Below the pieces are notes generated by a model. It was given only the letters and a program-made list of their open reading frames with translations, was not told the DNA's origin and made no database searches. From JAZDFC01 sp043808235 (lineage in GTDB: Bacteria > Bacteroidota > Ignavibacteria > Ignavibacteriales > Melioribacteraceae), in NCBI GenBank assembly GCA_043808235.1, contig JAZDFC010000068.1, forward strand, positions 22,221-86,220: a stretch of 64,000 bases of DNA. Direction: 5' to 3'. Positions 18,054 through 26,611 of this stretch are shown piece by piece (the first letter of the stretch is position 1; each line of letters begins with the position of its first letter). The translations under genes and the position numbers were made by a program.

Positions 18054-19085
18054 TTAGAGATTGAATAACATAATTAATACAGCAACCCAAATTATATTCA
18101 ACAGCGAAAGCGGAAACATTACTTTCCAGCCAAGATTCATTAGCTGGTCATATCGGAATCTCGGGATAGTCCATCGAATCCAAATAAAGAAAAATAATAT
18201 CAAAGCCATTTTAAAAAGGAACGAACCGATTTGTATTATTACGGTGAGGGTTGTCCCCAAACCTAATTTATCTATATAAGGGAATTGCCATCCGCCGAGA
18301 TACAGAGTAACAATCATGGCGCTCGCGATTATCATGTTTGCGTATTCGGCCAGGAAAAACGAAGCGAATTTCATACTGCTGTACTCGGTATGGTAACCGC
18401 CAACTAATTCCGGTTCGGCTTCGGGAAGATCGAACGGAAGCCTGTTGGTTTCAGCAAATGCCGCAACGGTAAAAGTAATAAATCCTATCGGCTGGACAAT
18501 TGCATTCCACATCCATCCGTATTGTGATTCGACTATTTTAACCGGACTCAGCGACTCGGCCAGCATTATTACCCCGGCTATTGAAAAGCCCATGGATACT
18601 TCGTATGAAATCATTTGTGCCGATGCGCGCACCCCGCCGAGCAAAGAATATTTACTGCCCGATGACCATCCGGCAAAAGTAATCCCATATACGCCGAGAG
18701 ATGTTAACGCGAGAACATAGAGAACTCCGATGTTAACATCCGCAAGAACCAATTTAATATTATAACCGAAAATCTGTATATCGGGTCCAAGAGGGATAAC
18801 AGCGTAAGTAGAAAATGAAACGAAGATTGCAATAAACGGTGCGAGCGAGTGCATGAATTTATTTGCTCTCTCGGGAACGATATCTTCCTTTAATAATAAT
18901 TTGCCAACATCAGCGAACGGTTGCAAAGCGCCATGCCATCCTACCCTGTTCGGGCCAACTCTGTTTTGAATCCAAGCGCTTATTTTTCTTTCGAAGTAAA
19001 CCATGTACGATACGGATAAAAGCAAAACCGTTACAACGAAAAGAATTTTGATTGCCGAGATTATTATTATTTCCCAAATGTTCAT
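18054..19085 (-). CDS. nuoH: NADH-quinone oxidoreductase subunit H
   Basis: NuoH is the membrane subunit at the junction of the two arms and forms part of the quinone chamber. The 343 residues contain about eight hydrophobic spans. Family signatures are YFERKISAWIQNRVGPNRVGWHGALQPFADVGKLLLKE near the N-terminus and the acidic loop RLPFDLPEAEPELVGGYHTEYSSMKF. It lies between nuoG (12-nt gap) and nuoI (10-nt gap). Confidence 0.97.
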   Translation of the reverse strand: MNIWEIIIISAIKILFVVTVLLLSVSYMVYFERKISAWIQNRVGPNRVGWHGALQPFADVGKLLLKEDIVPERANKFMHSLAPFIAIFVSFSTYAVIPLGPDIQIFGYNIKLVLADVNIGVLYVLALTSLGVYGITFAGWSSGSKYSLLGGVRASAQMISYEVSMGFSIAGVIMLAESLSPVKIVESQYGWMWNAIVQPIGFITFTVAAFAETNRLPFDLPEAEPELVGGYHTEYSSMKFASFFLAEYANMIIASAMIVTLYLGGWQFPYIDKLGLGTTLTVIIQIGSFLFKMALILFFFIWIRWTIPRFRYDQLMNLGWKVMFPLSLLNIIWVAVLIMLFNL

Positions 19086-19097
19086 TCTTTAATTCCG

Positions 19098-20774
19098 TTA
19101 AACAGTTATCGGTTTTTTAATATTTTTTAATTGAACGCCGCTTTCGCCAATTATATCGTAATCCAATCCATCAAACAATTTTATATTTTTTGCAATATCC
19201 GCAAATACATCTTCCGCCATTTCATATTGGAATTTTAAACCCAACTTAGCTAACAACATCGCAATAATTTTCCAAGATGGTTTTGCTTCGTACTTTTTTC
19301 CTTGCGCCCATCTGTCGTATTGTGTTCCGAATTTATCGAGTCTGCTTCGAGACATTCCGTCGAGCGCTCTATCAGATTCCGCCGTGGCAACAGCCGGACG
19401 AATTCTTTGTAACCTTCCATTAAAATTTATAAATGTCCCGTTCTTCTCTGCAAATGTTGCTGAAGGAAAAACTATATCCGCTGTTTTCGAAACATTGTTC
19501 CATGAAGCTGCGTGAATGATTAATAATTCCAATTTCGAAAAAGCACTGATAATTTCTTCATTAAAAATAACAGGATTTTGCTCAAGAGAGTAAACTACTT
19601 TTATTTTTCCTTCGTTTATCGAATTTATAATCTCATTAAAATTTTTGCCATCAATCCTGGGATTAATTCCAACAATCTCCGCACCTAAAGTGTTTGGAGT
19701 TTTATCCTCATTAATTAATATTGTGTCGCAGTCGCCCGGGATAGAATATCGTATAAAATCAAGATTCTTAATACCGAGTTTTTCTGCCAATTTAAGGAAA
19801 AGATAATTATCTTCAACAGAGGCGAATGCAGAACCAATAAAAGCAATCTCGCCCGGTTTGTAAGATTTTAATTTTGCCGCTGCAAATTCAACAGCTTCAT
19901 CCCATGAACATTTTTCCAAAGCATCATTCTTTTTTACGAACGGGCCATCAATGCGTTCGCTCTGATTTACAAACTTGAAACTATTCAATCTACCGTCGTC
20001 GCACATCCAGTATGAATTAACTTCATCATTCTGCCTCGGTGTCATTCGAAGAATCTCATTATTACGCACCCATATTTCGGAATTGCATCCCCGTGAACAT
20101 CCGACACAAATTGATTTTGTGCTGGACATGTCCCATACTCTCGATTTGAAACGGAAATCTTTACTGGTAAGAGCGCCAACCGGACAGATGTCCGTTGTAT
20201 TTAATGTGTAAGGATTATCAAACTTCTCACCGGGGAATGTTGAAATCGTAACCCGGTCTCCCCTATTAACAAAAGTAAGCTGATTCTTCCCTGCAATCTC
20301 TTCGGAAAAACGGATACAACGCGAACAGGAAATACAACGCTCACCATCGAACATAATATTAGGTCCGAGCTCAACACGTTTTTCTTTCCGCTGTTTAATT
20401 TCCTCAAATCGGCTTTCACCAAGTCCATGCGAAAAAGCGTAATCCTGTAATTTACATTCGCCAGCTTCGTCGCAAATTGGGCAATCAAGCGGATGGTTTA
20501 TGAGAATAAATTCCATCACGGCGTTTCTTGCCTTCAAAGTTTTTTCGGATTGGGTGTTTACAACCATTCCATCAGCTGCAAGAGTGGAACAGGAGATAAC
20601 CAGCTTGGGCATCTTCTCAACTTCAACAAGACAAACCCGGCAGTTGCCCGAAACCGATAATTTCGGGTGCCAGCAGAAATGAGGTATATCAATGCCGGCT
20701 AATCTTGCCGCTTCGATAATGGTTTGCCCTTGATTAAATTCTATTTCATTTCCGTCAATAATTATCTTCGGCAT
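19098..20774 (-). CDS. nuoG: NADH-quinone oxidoreductase subunit G (short form)
   Basis: NuoG carries several Fe-S clusters of complex I. In 558 residues it has the [2Fe-2S] N1b cysteines (HFCWHPKLSVSGNCRVC plus a later C), the HxxxCxxC-type N5 site (HPLDCPICDEAGEC), the N4 ligands (CISCSRC ... ICPVGAL), and a full N7 set (CVGCSRGC, then exactly 27 residues, then C). The molybdopterin-like C-terminal domain is shorter than in the ~900-residue E. coli form. The ATG at 20774 is 18 nt after an M16 peptidase gene. The usual upstream partners nuoE and nuoF are not adjacent. Confidence 0.93.
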   Translation of the reverse strand: MPKIIIDGNEIEFNQGQTIIEAARLAGIDIPHFCWHPKLSVSGNCRVCLVEVEKMPKLVISCSTLAADGMVVNTQSEKTLKARNAVMEFILINHPLDCPICDEAGECKLQDYAFSHGLGESRFEEIKQRKEKRVELGPNIMFDGERCISCSRCIRFSEEIAGKNQLTFVNRGDRVTISTFPGEKFDNPYTLNTTDICPVGALTSKDFRFKSRVWDMSSTKSICVGCSRGCNSEIWVRNNEILRMTPRQNDEVNSYWMCDDGRLNSFKFVNQSERIDGPFVKKNDALEKCSWDEAVEFAAAKLKSYKPGEIAFIGSAFASVEDNYLFLKLAEKLGIKNLDFIRYSIPGDCDTILINEDKTPNTLGAEIVGINPRIDGKNFNEIINSINEGKIKVVYSLEQNPVIFNEEIISAFSKLELLIIHAASWNNVSKTADIVFPSATFAEKNGTFINFNGRLQRIRPAVATAESDRALDGMSRSRLDKFGTQYDRWAQGKKYEAKPSWKIIAMLLAKLGLKFQYEMAEDVFADIAKNIKLFDGLDYDIIGESGVQLKNIKKPITV

Positions 20775-20792
20775 TTTTAATTCCTTGATTTA

Positions 20793-22043
20793 TTAAGCCG
20801 CAACCCGATTCGAGGAATCCTTTGTACTAATTATAACGCGGGAGAAAGCATCATCGACCAAAATTTCCTCCGCAATTTTCAGGATATCGTTTCCGAAAAC
20901 CGAATCAATTTCTACGATTGTTTCTTCTACCTCTTTAATTCTGTTGTGATGAATAATGGAGTGCGCTATTCTTAACATTCTGTTTGATGTACTTTCAAGG
21001 CTCATTATTATCTGACCTTTTAAATACTCTTTTGCTTTTTTTAATTCCTTATCCGATACTTTTTTACTACGAAGACTGTCAAGTTCTTTATATGTCAAAT
21101 CGAGCGCTTTATTCACGGTCTTTTCGTTTGTTGAAAAGTAAACTCCAAATGTAGAGATATCATGAAAAGAATTAAGGAAAGAATTTATTTGATAAGTAAT
21201 ACCATTCTTCTCGCGAACCTTTTGGAATAAACGAGAGCTACTACCTTCGCCAAGTATATGCGAAAGCAAACTGACTTTTATACGCTCGCTGTTATTATAT
21301 CCGTATGTCGTTCTGCCAAGAATAACATGAACCTGCTGAATATCTTTTGGCACATGCAGATCGCCGGTATTTTTTAACCGAACAGGTTTCCGTTTGAGAT
21401 TTTGTTTTCCAAGATCCTTAATAAAATATTTGTATGTGTATTCAACTAATTTATCATGGTCAACAGCGCCGGAAGCTATGATATACATGTTGTTAAATTT
21501 ATAATGCTCATCGATGAATCGAAACAAATCATCCCGCCGAAAATTTTTAATATTTTCTTCGGTACCGATGATAGGTAACGCAAGATGGTTTCCGGCATAT
21601 ATATTTGATTCAAACTTATCGAAAATCAATTCTTCAGGCGAATCCTCGATGTCGTATAGTTCTTCAATAATCACCGAAGCTTCTTTTTTAATTTCCTTCG
21701 GATCGAATACAGAATTTTGTACCATGTCGGCAAGGACTTCGAATGTTTTTTCAAGGTGAAGGCTTAATCCCCTTCCGTAAAAACATGTACTTTCTTTGGA
21801 AGTGAATGCATTCAGATATCCACCGAGAGATTCTATTTCATCGGCAATTCGCTTTGCATTTCTTTTCTTCGTTCCTTTAAAAACCATGTGTTCAATAAAA
21901 TGGCAGATGCCGTTGTTTGTTGGAGTTTCATCCCGCGAGCCGACTTTAAACCAAACACCGAGAGAAAATGATTTTACATATGGCAGTAATTCAGATACAA
22001 TTCTTATACCGTTCGGTAACGTAGTAATCCGGAAATTATTCAT
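20793..22043 (-). CDS. M16-family zinc peptidase
   Basis: M16 (pitrilysin/processing-peptidase) enzymes are clamshell metallopeptidases that degrade short peptides. The 416-residue protein is the ~45-kDa single-unit size seen in YmxG/PqqL-like members. The inverted zinc motif HFIEH (about residues 47-51) and the downstream glutamate region (IIEELYDIEDSPEE) are both intact, so this is predicted to be the active rather than the structural partner. The C-terminal R/Y-type substrate loop appears as GEGSSSRLFQKVREKNGITYQINSF. No signal peptide, so cytoplasmic. It sits upstream of nuoG. Confidence 0.9.
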   Translation of the reverse strand: MNNFRITTLPNGIRIVSELLPYVKSFSLGVWFKVGSRDETPTNNGICHFIEHMVFKGTKKRNAKRIADEIESLGGYLNAFTSKESTCFYGRGLSLHLEKTFEVLADMVQNSVFDPKEIKKEASVIIEELYDIEDSPEELIFDKFESNIYAGNHLALPIIGTEENIKNFRRDDLFRFIDEHYKFNNMYIIASGAVDHDKLVEYTYKYFIKDLGKQNLKRKPVRLKNTGDLHVPKDIQQVHVILGRTTYGYNNSERIKVSLLSHILGEGSSSRLFQKVREKNGITYQINSFLNSFHDISTFGVYFSTNEKTVNKALDLTYKELDSLRSKKVSDKELKKAKEYLKGQIIMSLESTSNRMLRIAHSIIHHNRIKEVEETIVEIDSVFGNDILKIAEEILVDDAFSRVIISTKDSSNRVAA

Positions 22044-22411
22044 TAATACTCTTTCTATAAAAAATTTTGATCAATCTTCATTTTAAAATAGATCAGGGAA
22101 AAGATTTGCCCATTTCCCATCATCCATTTTACATTTAACATCGCGGCTTGCAGCGCACGTGTTCAATTTTGCGGTTCAAAATATAGATAAATGGGGATAG
22201 GTTAGCAAGGAAGATAGCAGATTGCAGCAGGCAGTTGGCAGATTGCAGTAATTAGTTGTCAGTAGTCCGTTTTCAGTTGAAGAAAAGAAAGGATGAGATA
22301 GTAAATTGATTATCGACGGTAATTTTTATAGTTTGTAGTTGAGTAATTTAACTTCATCAATAAATAGGGAATATTGACTGAAATAAATTAACAAATCAAT
22401 TGGAGGCAAAA
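22044..22411. other. Divergent intergenic region with a dispersed CAGCAGGCAG-type tract
   Basis: Non-coding region between the minus-strand M16 gene and a plus-strand T9SS cargo gene, presumably holding both promoters; I could not fix either with confidence. Positions 22221-22248 are a CAG/GCAG-rich tract that recurs at 44250-44277 with 2 mismatches in 28. No RNA fold or short gene is evident. Confidence 0.5.
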
Positions 22412-24898
22412 ATGAAAAAGGCAGTATTATTTTTATTCGGGTTTTTAATTGCAGTTGATTTCTCACTTGCGCAAATCAATCGAACCGATCCAATCGAATT
22501 TAAAGTGAATGAAGACATATCTCCATCCCAAATTATTCAGGACAATGCAATGATTTACGGGAGTGACGACGGACGATTAATTGCATCATGGCAAGATTAC
22601 AGAAACGGATCGAGAAAATTTTATTCGCAAGTATTCGACAGCAATAAGCACAAGACCGGAAATAATTTTTTAATCGATGCAAATTCATTGATAACGTTTA
22701 CTCCAGAAAATAAAATCCTTGCAATGGCTGAATCAGCAAACAGTTATGGAATTTCGGGTTCTTACTGGTTGGAGGGAAAACTATTTGATGCTGCTGGTAA
22801 TTTTATTAAACAGTTCCACATATTGGATGCCGGACTCAGCATTGATACATTCTCAGATATGGATGTGACATTTGAGCTGCTTCAAGACGAAGAATTCTTT
22901 TATTGGTTTTTCAGTGATTATATTTATTTTTTTGTAACAAAGGCTGATTTTAACGGTATTGTTATCTATAAAAATAAGATACCAATGAATTTCCCCACTG
23001 ATGCCTCCAGCTTCGGTTCAGTAATGATTGGCGGGACGATTTATCTTGCTTGGTACAATATGGGTTTGATGAATGATTTACCTGAGGGTGTTTATATCTC
23101 CTCATTCGATAGTGAATTAAACACAATTAAAGAAACCATACTATTAAAACTTTATGGCGATAGTTATGAACACCATAAAATTATCGTTAATAATTTAAAG
23201 AACAACCTCATAGGCGTTTATATTCTTGATACGAAAACCGATTGCATAGAATTCACTACCTTCGACCAGGATTTAAATATCATCGGCGAAGTTAAAACGA
23301 TTACTCTCAACTTCCCGGAATGGTTTGAGCACATTCCTAAAATCGAAGGTCTCTCAATTTCAAAACCATTTGAAGATGTCTTTGCATTATTTTGTTCGGT
23401 TGGAGATTATAGTTCCGGCAATAGTTACCGAATAATGAACTATATGCAATACATATCCACGGATAGTGAATTAATTAGACCGGTTATTTCGAAAGAAGAT
23501 GTTGGAATTAAACTCCCAAGATTTGTACAGCCAAAGGATATGACAAATTTTTATATCGGGCAGACTATTGATTCGGATGTTTATCTATCAACAATGGAAA
23601 ATTTTCAAATTACTACCGGGGAAAAATTAAATGATGATACTGCCGGCAGTAACGAAAATCTTCCATTGATTAATAAAATTGATGATGAAAGATTTTTCAT
23701 TAATTATAAAGATGAGAAAAAAATTAGAGGCAAAGAAATATCAGCCGCAGGCAATTATTCGAACACCGAATTTTACCCGGCAGCTCAAAACTGCGTTTTC
23801 TTCGACGATGGAAACATATTATGCATTCGGGAAACCGATACTTACAACTATGGATATCAATTCTCCGGTTTTACTCTATACAACAGCAATTGGGAATTTA
23901 TTAAACAAATTGATTTGCCTTCCGAGAAAATTATGGATTATTACCTGGCTGAAATAGATGGAGCCAGCTTAATTGTTCTTCTCAAAAAGGATAATCAAAT
24001 TATCTTTCAAAAATATAATAGTAGTGGCGAATTGATCTTAGAGAAAAATGTTGGTTCTGCTTCTTCCGGCGAATTAAAAATTTTTCCGGAAAATCCAACC
24101 TCATTCTGGGCAGCATTTAATTCCAAATTACAATTATACTCTATTGAATTTGAAATACTGTCAGATGCATATAATTCATTTGCCCCAATGATATATCTAG
24201 GGAATAATAAATTCTTATTTGTATATGGTGAACTAGACCCCTCATTTATTAGTCACAACATGAAAGGATATATCGCAGACCAGTGTCATCAAAAAATAGG
24301 TGAGGAATTTTTAATTACTCAAGACATTGCAATAAACGACTACCCCGTAATACAAGCTGTTTCTTTAAGTAATAACTTCTTTATAATTACAAATGAATAT
24401 TACGGTACAAAAATAGAAGCGAAAATATTTGACGTAGCTGGCAATTTAGAAAAATCATTTGATATTACGGGGGCAATCACCGGTACTAATGATATTAGAA
24501 AAATCGGAACACATTTAATAGTAACGTGGGATGAAATTCGAAATCCCGAATTTGGTTACGATATCTTCTGTAAGATTTATGATATTGATGATTTAATAAC
24601 AGGTATCAATCCGGAAGAATCTGTTCCAAATGAATTTCATCTCTATCAAAACTATCCCAATCCGTTTAACCCAACGACAGTAATTAGCTGGCAGCTCGCA
24701 GCCAGCAGTAATGTCTCGATTAAGATTTTCGATGTGCTCGGCAGAGAAATTACAATGCTTGTGGACGAATTTCAAAATGCAGGATTTCATCAAATAGAAT
24801 TCGATGCCGGGAAATATAAGTTAACGAGCGGTGTATATTTCTATAAAATAATTACGGGCGAACATTCGGATATAAAGAAGTTTGTACTGCTGAAATAA
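22412..24898 (+). CDS. Large secreted protein with T9SS sorting domain
   Basis: An 828-residue exported protein of unknown function. The start is the ATG at 22412, which follows GGAGG by 5 nt; a TTG 4 codons upstream would include the ribosome-binding site. A signal peptide is obvious (MKKAVLFLFGFLIAVDFSLAQ). Repeated units of about 45-60 residues with alternating strands (for example DGRLIASWQDYRNGSRKFYSQVFD and GTHLIVTWDEIRNPEFGYDIFCKIYD) suggest a beta-propeller. The last ~85 residues are the type IX sorting domain (YQNYPNPFNPTTVISWQL ... FKIFDVLGREI-like ... KKFVLLK). Cell-surface or released product expected. It ends at a bidirectional terminator. Confidence 0.8.
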   Translation: MKKAVLFLFGFLIAVDFSLAQINRTDPIEFKVNEDISPSQIIQDNAMIYGSDDGRLIASWQDYRNGSRKFYSQVFDSNKHKTGNNFLIDANSLITFTPENKILAMAESANSYGISGSYWLEGKLFDAAGNFIKQFHILDAGLSIDTFSDMDVTFELLQDEEFFYWFFSDYIYFFVTKADFNGIVIYKNKIPMNFPTDASSFGSVMIGGTIYLAWYNMGLMNDLPEGVYISSFDSELNTIKETILLKLYGDSYEHHKIIVNNLKNNLIGVYILDTKTDCIEFTTFDQDLNIIGEVKTITLNFPEWFEHIPKIEGLSISKPFEDVFALFCSVGDYSSGNSYRIMNYMQYISTDSELIRPVISKEDVGIKLPRFVQPKDMTNFYIGQTIDSDVYLSTMENFQITTGEKLNDDTAGSNENLPLINKIDDERFFINYKDEKKIRGKEISAAGNYSNTEFYPAAQNCVFFDDGNILCIRETDTYNYGYQFSGFTLYNSNWEFIKQIDLPSEKIMDYYLAEIDGASLIVLLKKDNQIIFQKYNSSGELILEKNVGSASSGELKIFPENPTSFWAAFNSKLQLYSIEFEILSDAYNSFAPMIYLGNNKFLFVYGELDPSFISHNMKGYIADQCHQKIGEEFLITQDIAINDYPVIQAVSLSNNFFIITNEYYGTKIEAKIFDVAGNLEKSFDITGAITGTNDIRKIGTHLIVTWDEIRNPEFGYDIFCKIYDIDDLITGINPEESVPNEFHLYQNYPNPFNPTTVISWQLAASSNVSIKIFDVLGREITMLVDEFQNAGFHQIEFDAGKYKLTSGVYFYKIITGEHSDIKKFVLLK

Positions 24899-24922
24899 TT
24901 GGTAACTTCGGTACGATATTGT

Positions 24923-24954
24923 AAAAAAAGCCGCTCAAGAATGAGCGGCTTTTT
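24923..24954. terminator. Bidirectional intrinsic terminator
   Basis: GCCGCTCA (24930-24937) pairs perfectly with TGAGCGGC (24942-24949) around a 4-nt loop. Seven A precede the stem and a T-run follows it, so it works on both strands. It lies between two convergent genes: the T9SS cargo gene (plus) and the OmpA-family gene (minus). Confidence 0.9.
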
Positions 24955-25078
24955 ATCGGGACAGTAAACTACAGGTATGTCACATGTAAAATGGTAAATG
25001 GAAGATGTTAAACAACCACAGATATCGTCAAAGCTTCATTTTACGTTTTCCATCTTACATTTGACATGACACTACCTA

Positions 25079-26194
25079 TTAATTTAAAACCTTAAATTCA
25101 ATTCTTCTGTTCATCGATCTTCCCTCCGGCGAATTGTTATCAGCCAAAGGACGTTTCTCGCCAAATCCAACAGTTCGCAACCTGTTTGCAGCAATTCCCC
25201 TTGCAACAAGATAATTTCTAACTGCTTCGGCCCTCTTTTCAGATAGCCTTTGATTATACTGTTCGGATCCGATATTATCTGTATGTCCTTGTATCTCGAC
25301 AGTCATTGTTGGATTTTGCAATAGCACCTGCACAGCATGGAACAGAACCGGGTATGATTCAGTTTTAAGTCGATGGCTATTAAAATCAAAATTGACTCCC
25401 ACTAAAACCCAATTTTTCGCTTGCTCACTAACCGGTCTATCAACAACAATTTCTTTGGTAATTTCGCGCGGGATGTGTTTCTTTACAATGTTTTCAATAC
25501 GTTCATAATCAACTTCGGGTACTTCAGTAATTAATCCAGTATAAAGCTGGCAATACTTTGAAGGTTGTCCTTTCTCAAAAATATAGATGAACCCGATATC
25601 GAATCTCATATATGCGTCTTCAGGCGTACCGAGTAATCCTTCACCGGATACTCCCGGGACTCCTTCAAACCAGTTATTCGACATTGTATGATAACCTAAC
25701 TCGGTTTTTAATCTCCAGTCATCTCCAAGATCCCAATCCGCACCAATGCTCATGGAAAGTTCGTAGTCAGAATTATAATCTTCTTTAACCGGTGCATTAT
25801 CGAATGTAGTATATCCATATCCAACACCCATTGAAAAAAATGGGGAGACTGGTTCACACGGAACCAAGTAATACATTAAATCAATATCACCGATTATCGA
25901 ATTTGCAACTACTTCATTCGCGCTTTTATTCGAAGCTCCGCCAGAAAGATCGGTGGTAAGACTGAAATAACTACCCATAATTCGCAAACTAACATGTTCC
26001 GAAAAATTTCTCTGGATTGATAAAAATCCGCCATAATTCTTGTCCTCAAGTCTGAAAGCAGCTGAATTTATCAACCTAGGATAAATTCCTCCAAAACCAA
26101 AACCCCAACTATCGCTTGCTAATTGTGCATTGGTATTAGTGGATAAAAAAATCAAAATAAGAAAAAGACATTTTATTATTATTAATCTCTTCAT
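25079..26194 (-). CDS. Outer-membrane beta-barrel protein with OmpA-like domain
   Basis: A 371-residue OmpA-family protein that probably links the outer membrane to peptidoglycan. The start is the ATG at 26194, preceded by GGAGGAGAG; an upstream in-frame ATG at 26233 would bury this site. The signal peptide is MKRLIIIKCLFLILIFLSTNTNAQ. Residues ~25-205 look like an eight-strand barrel (alternating strands, aromatic-rich). The C-terminal ~110 residues are the OmpA peptidoglycan-binding domain: NFDFNSHRLK, VEIQGHTDNIGSEQYNQRLSEKRAEAVRNYL and NRRIEFKV. The Asp and Arg that hold diaminopimelate are in these motifs. Confidence 0.93.
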   Translation of the reverse strand: MKRLIIIKCLFLILIFLSTNTNAQLASDSWGFGFGGIYPRLINSAAFRLEDKNYGGFLSIQRNFSEHVSLRIMGSYFSLTTDLSGGASNKSANEVVANSIIGDIDLMYYLVPCEPVSPFFSMGVGYGYTTFDNAPVKEDYNSDYELSMSIGADWDLGDDWRLKTELGYHTMSNNWFEGVPGVSGEGLLGTPEDAYMRFDIGFIYIFEKGQPSKYCQLYTGLITEVPEVDYERIENIVKKHIPREITKEIVVDRPVSEQAKNWVLVGVNFDFNSHRLKTESYPVLFHAVQVLLQNPTMTVEIQGHTDNIGSEQYNQRLSEKRAEAVRNYLVARGIAANRLRTVGFGEKRPLADNNSPEGRSMNRRIEFKVLN

Positions 26195-26442
26195 TATCTC
26201 TCCTCCAATTGTACTGTTTATATTAAGTATCACTTTAATTTCACAGACTTTACTTATTTAATTACTTGTAATTACGAAAAAAAGTTATAAATTGCAAGAA
26301 AATTTTTATTACCGGACCCAGCCTGATGCCCCTAAACAAGTATTCGAAAATGGATTCAAGTGGAAATAAATCCGTTTTAGAAAATTGATTTTTCATGTTG
26401 ATTGTTGGATATTTGAATCCGCGTTTTTGAAATATTGGAATT

Positions 26443-26517
<75 letters not shown>

Positions 26518-26611
26518 GAAATTCTGAGTGAAGCGAAGAATCTCTTGATTCTTGATATTCACATTATCAAATCCAAATATCCTTTCTCTTGTTCTTAACC
26601 GTACCCTACAA

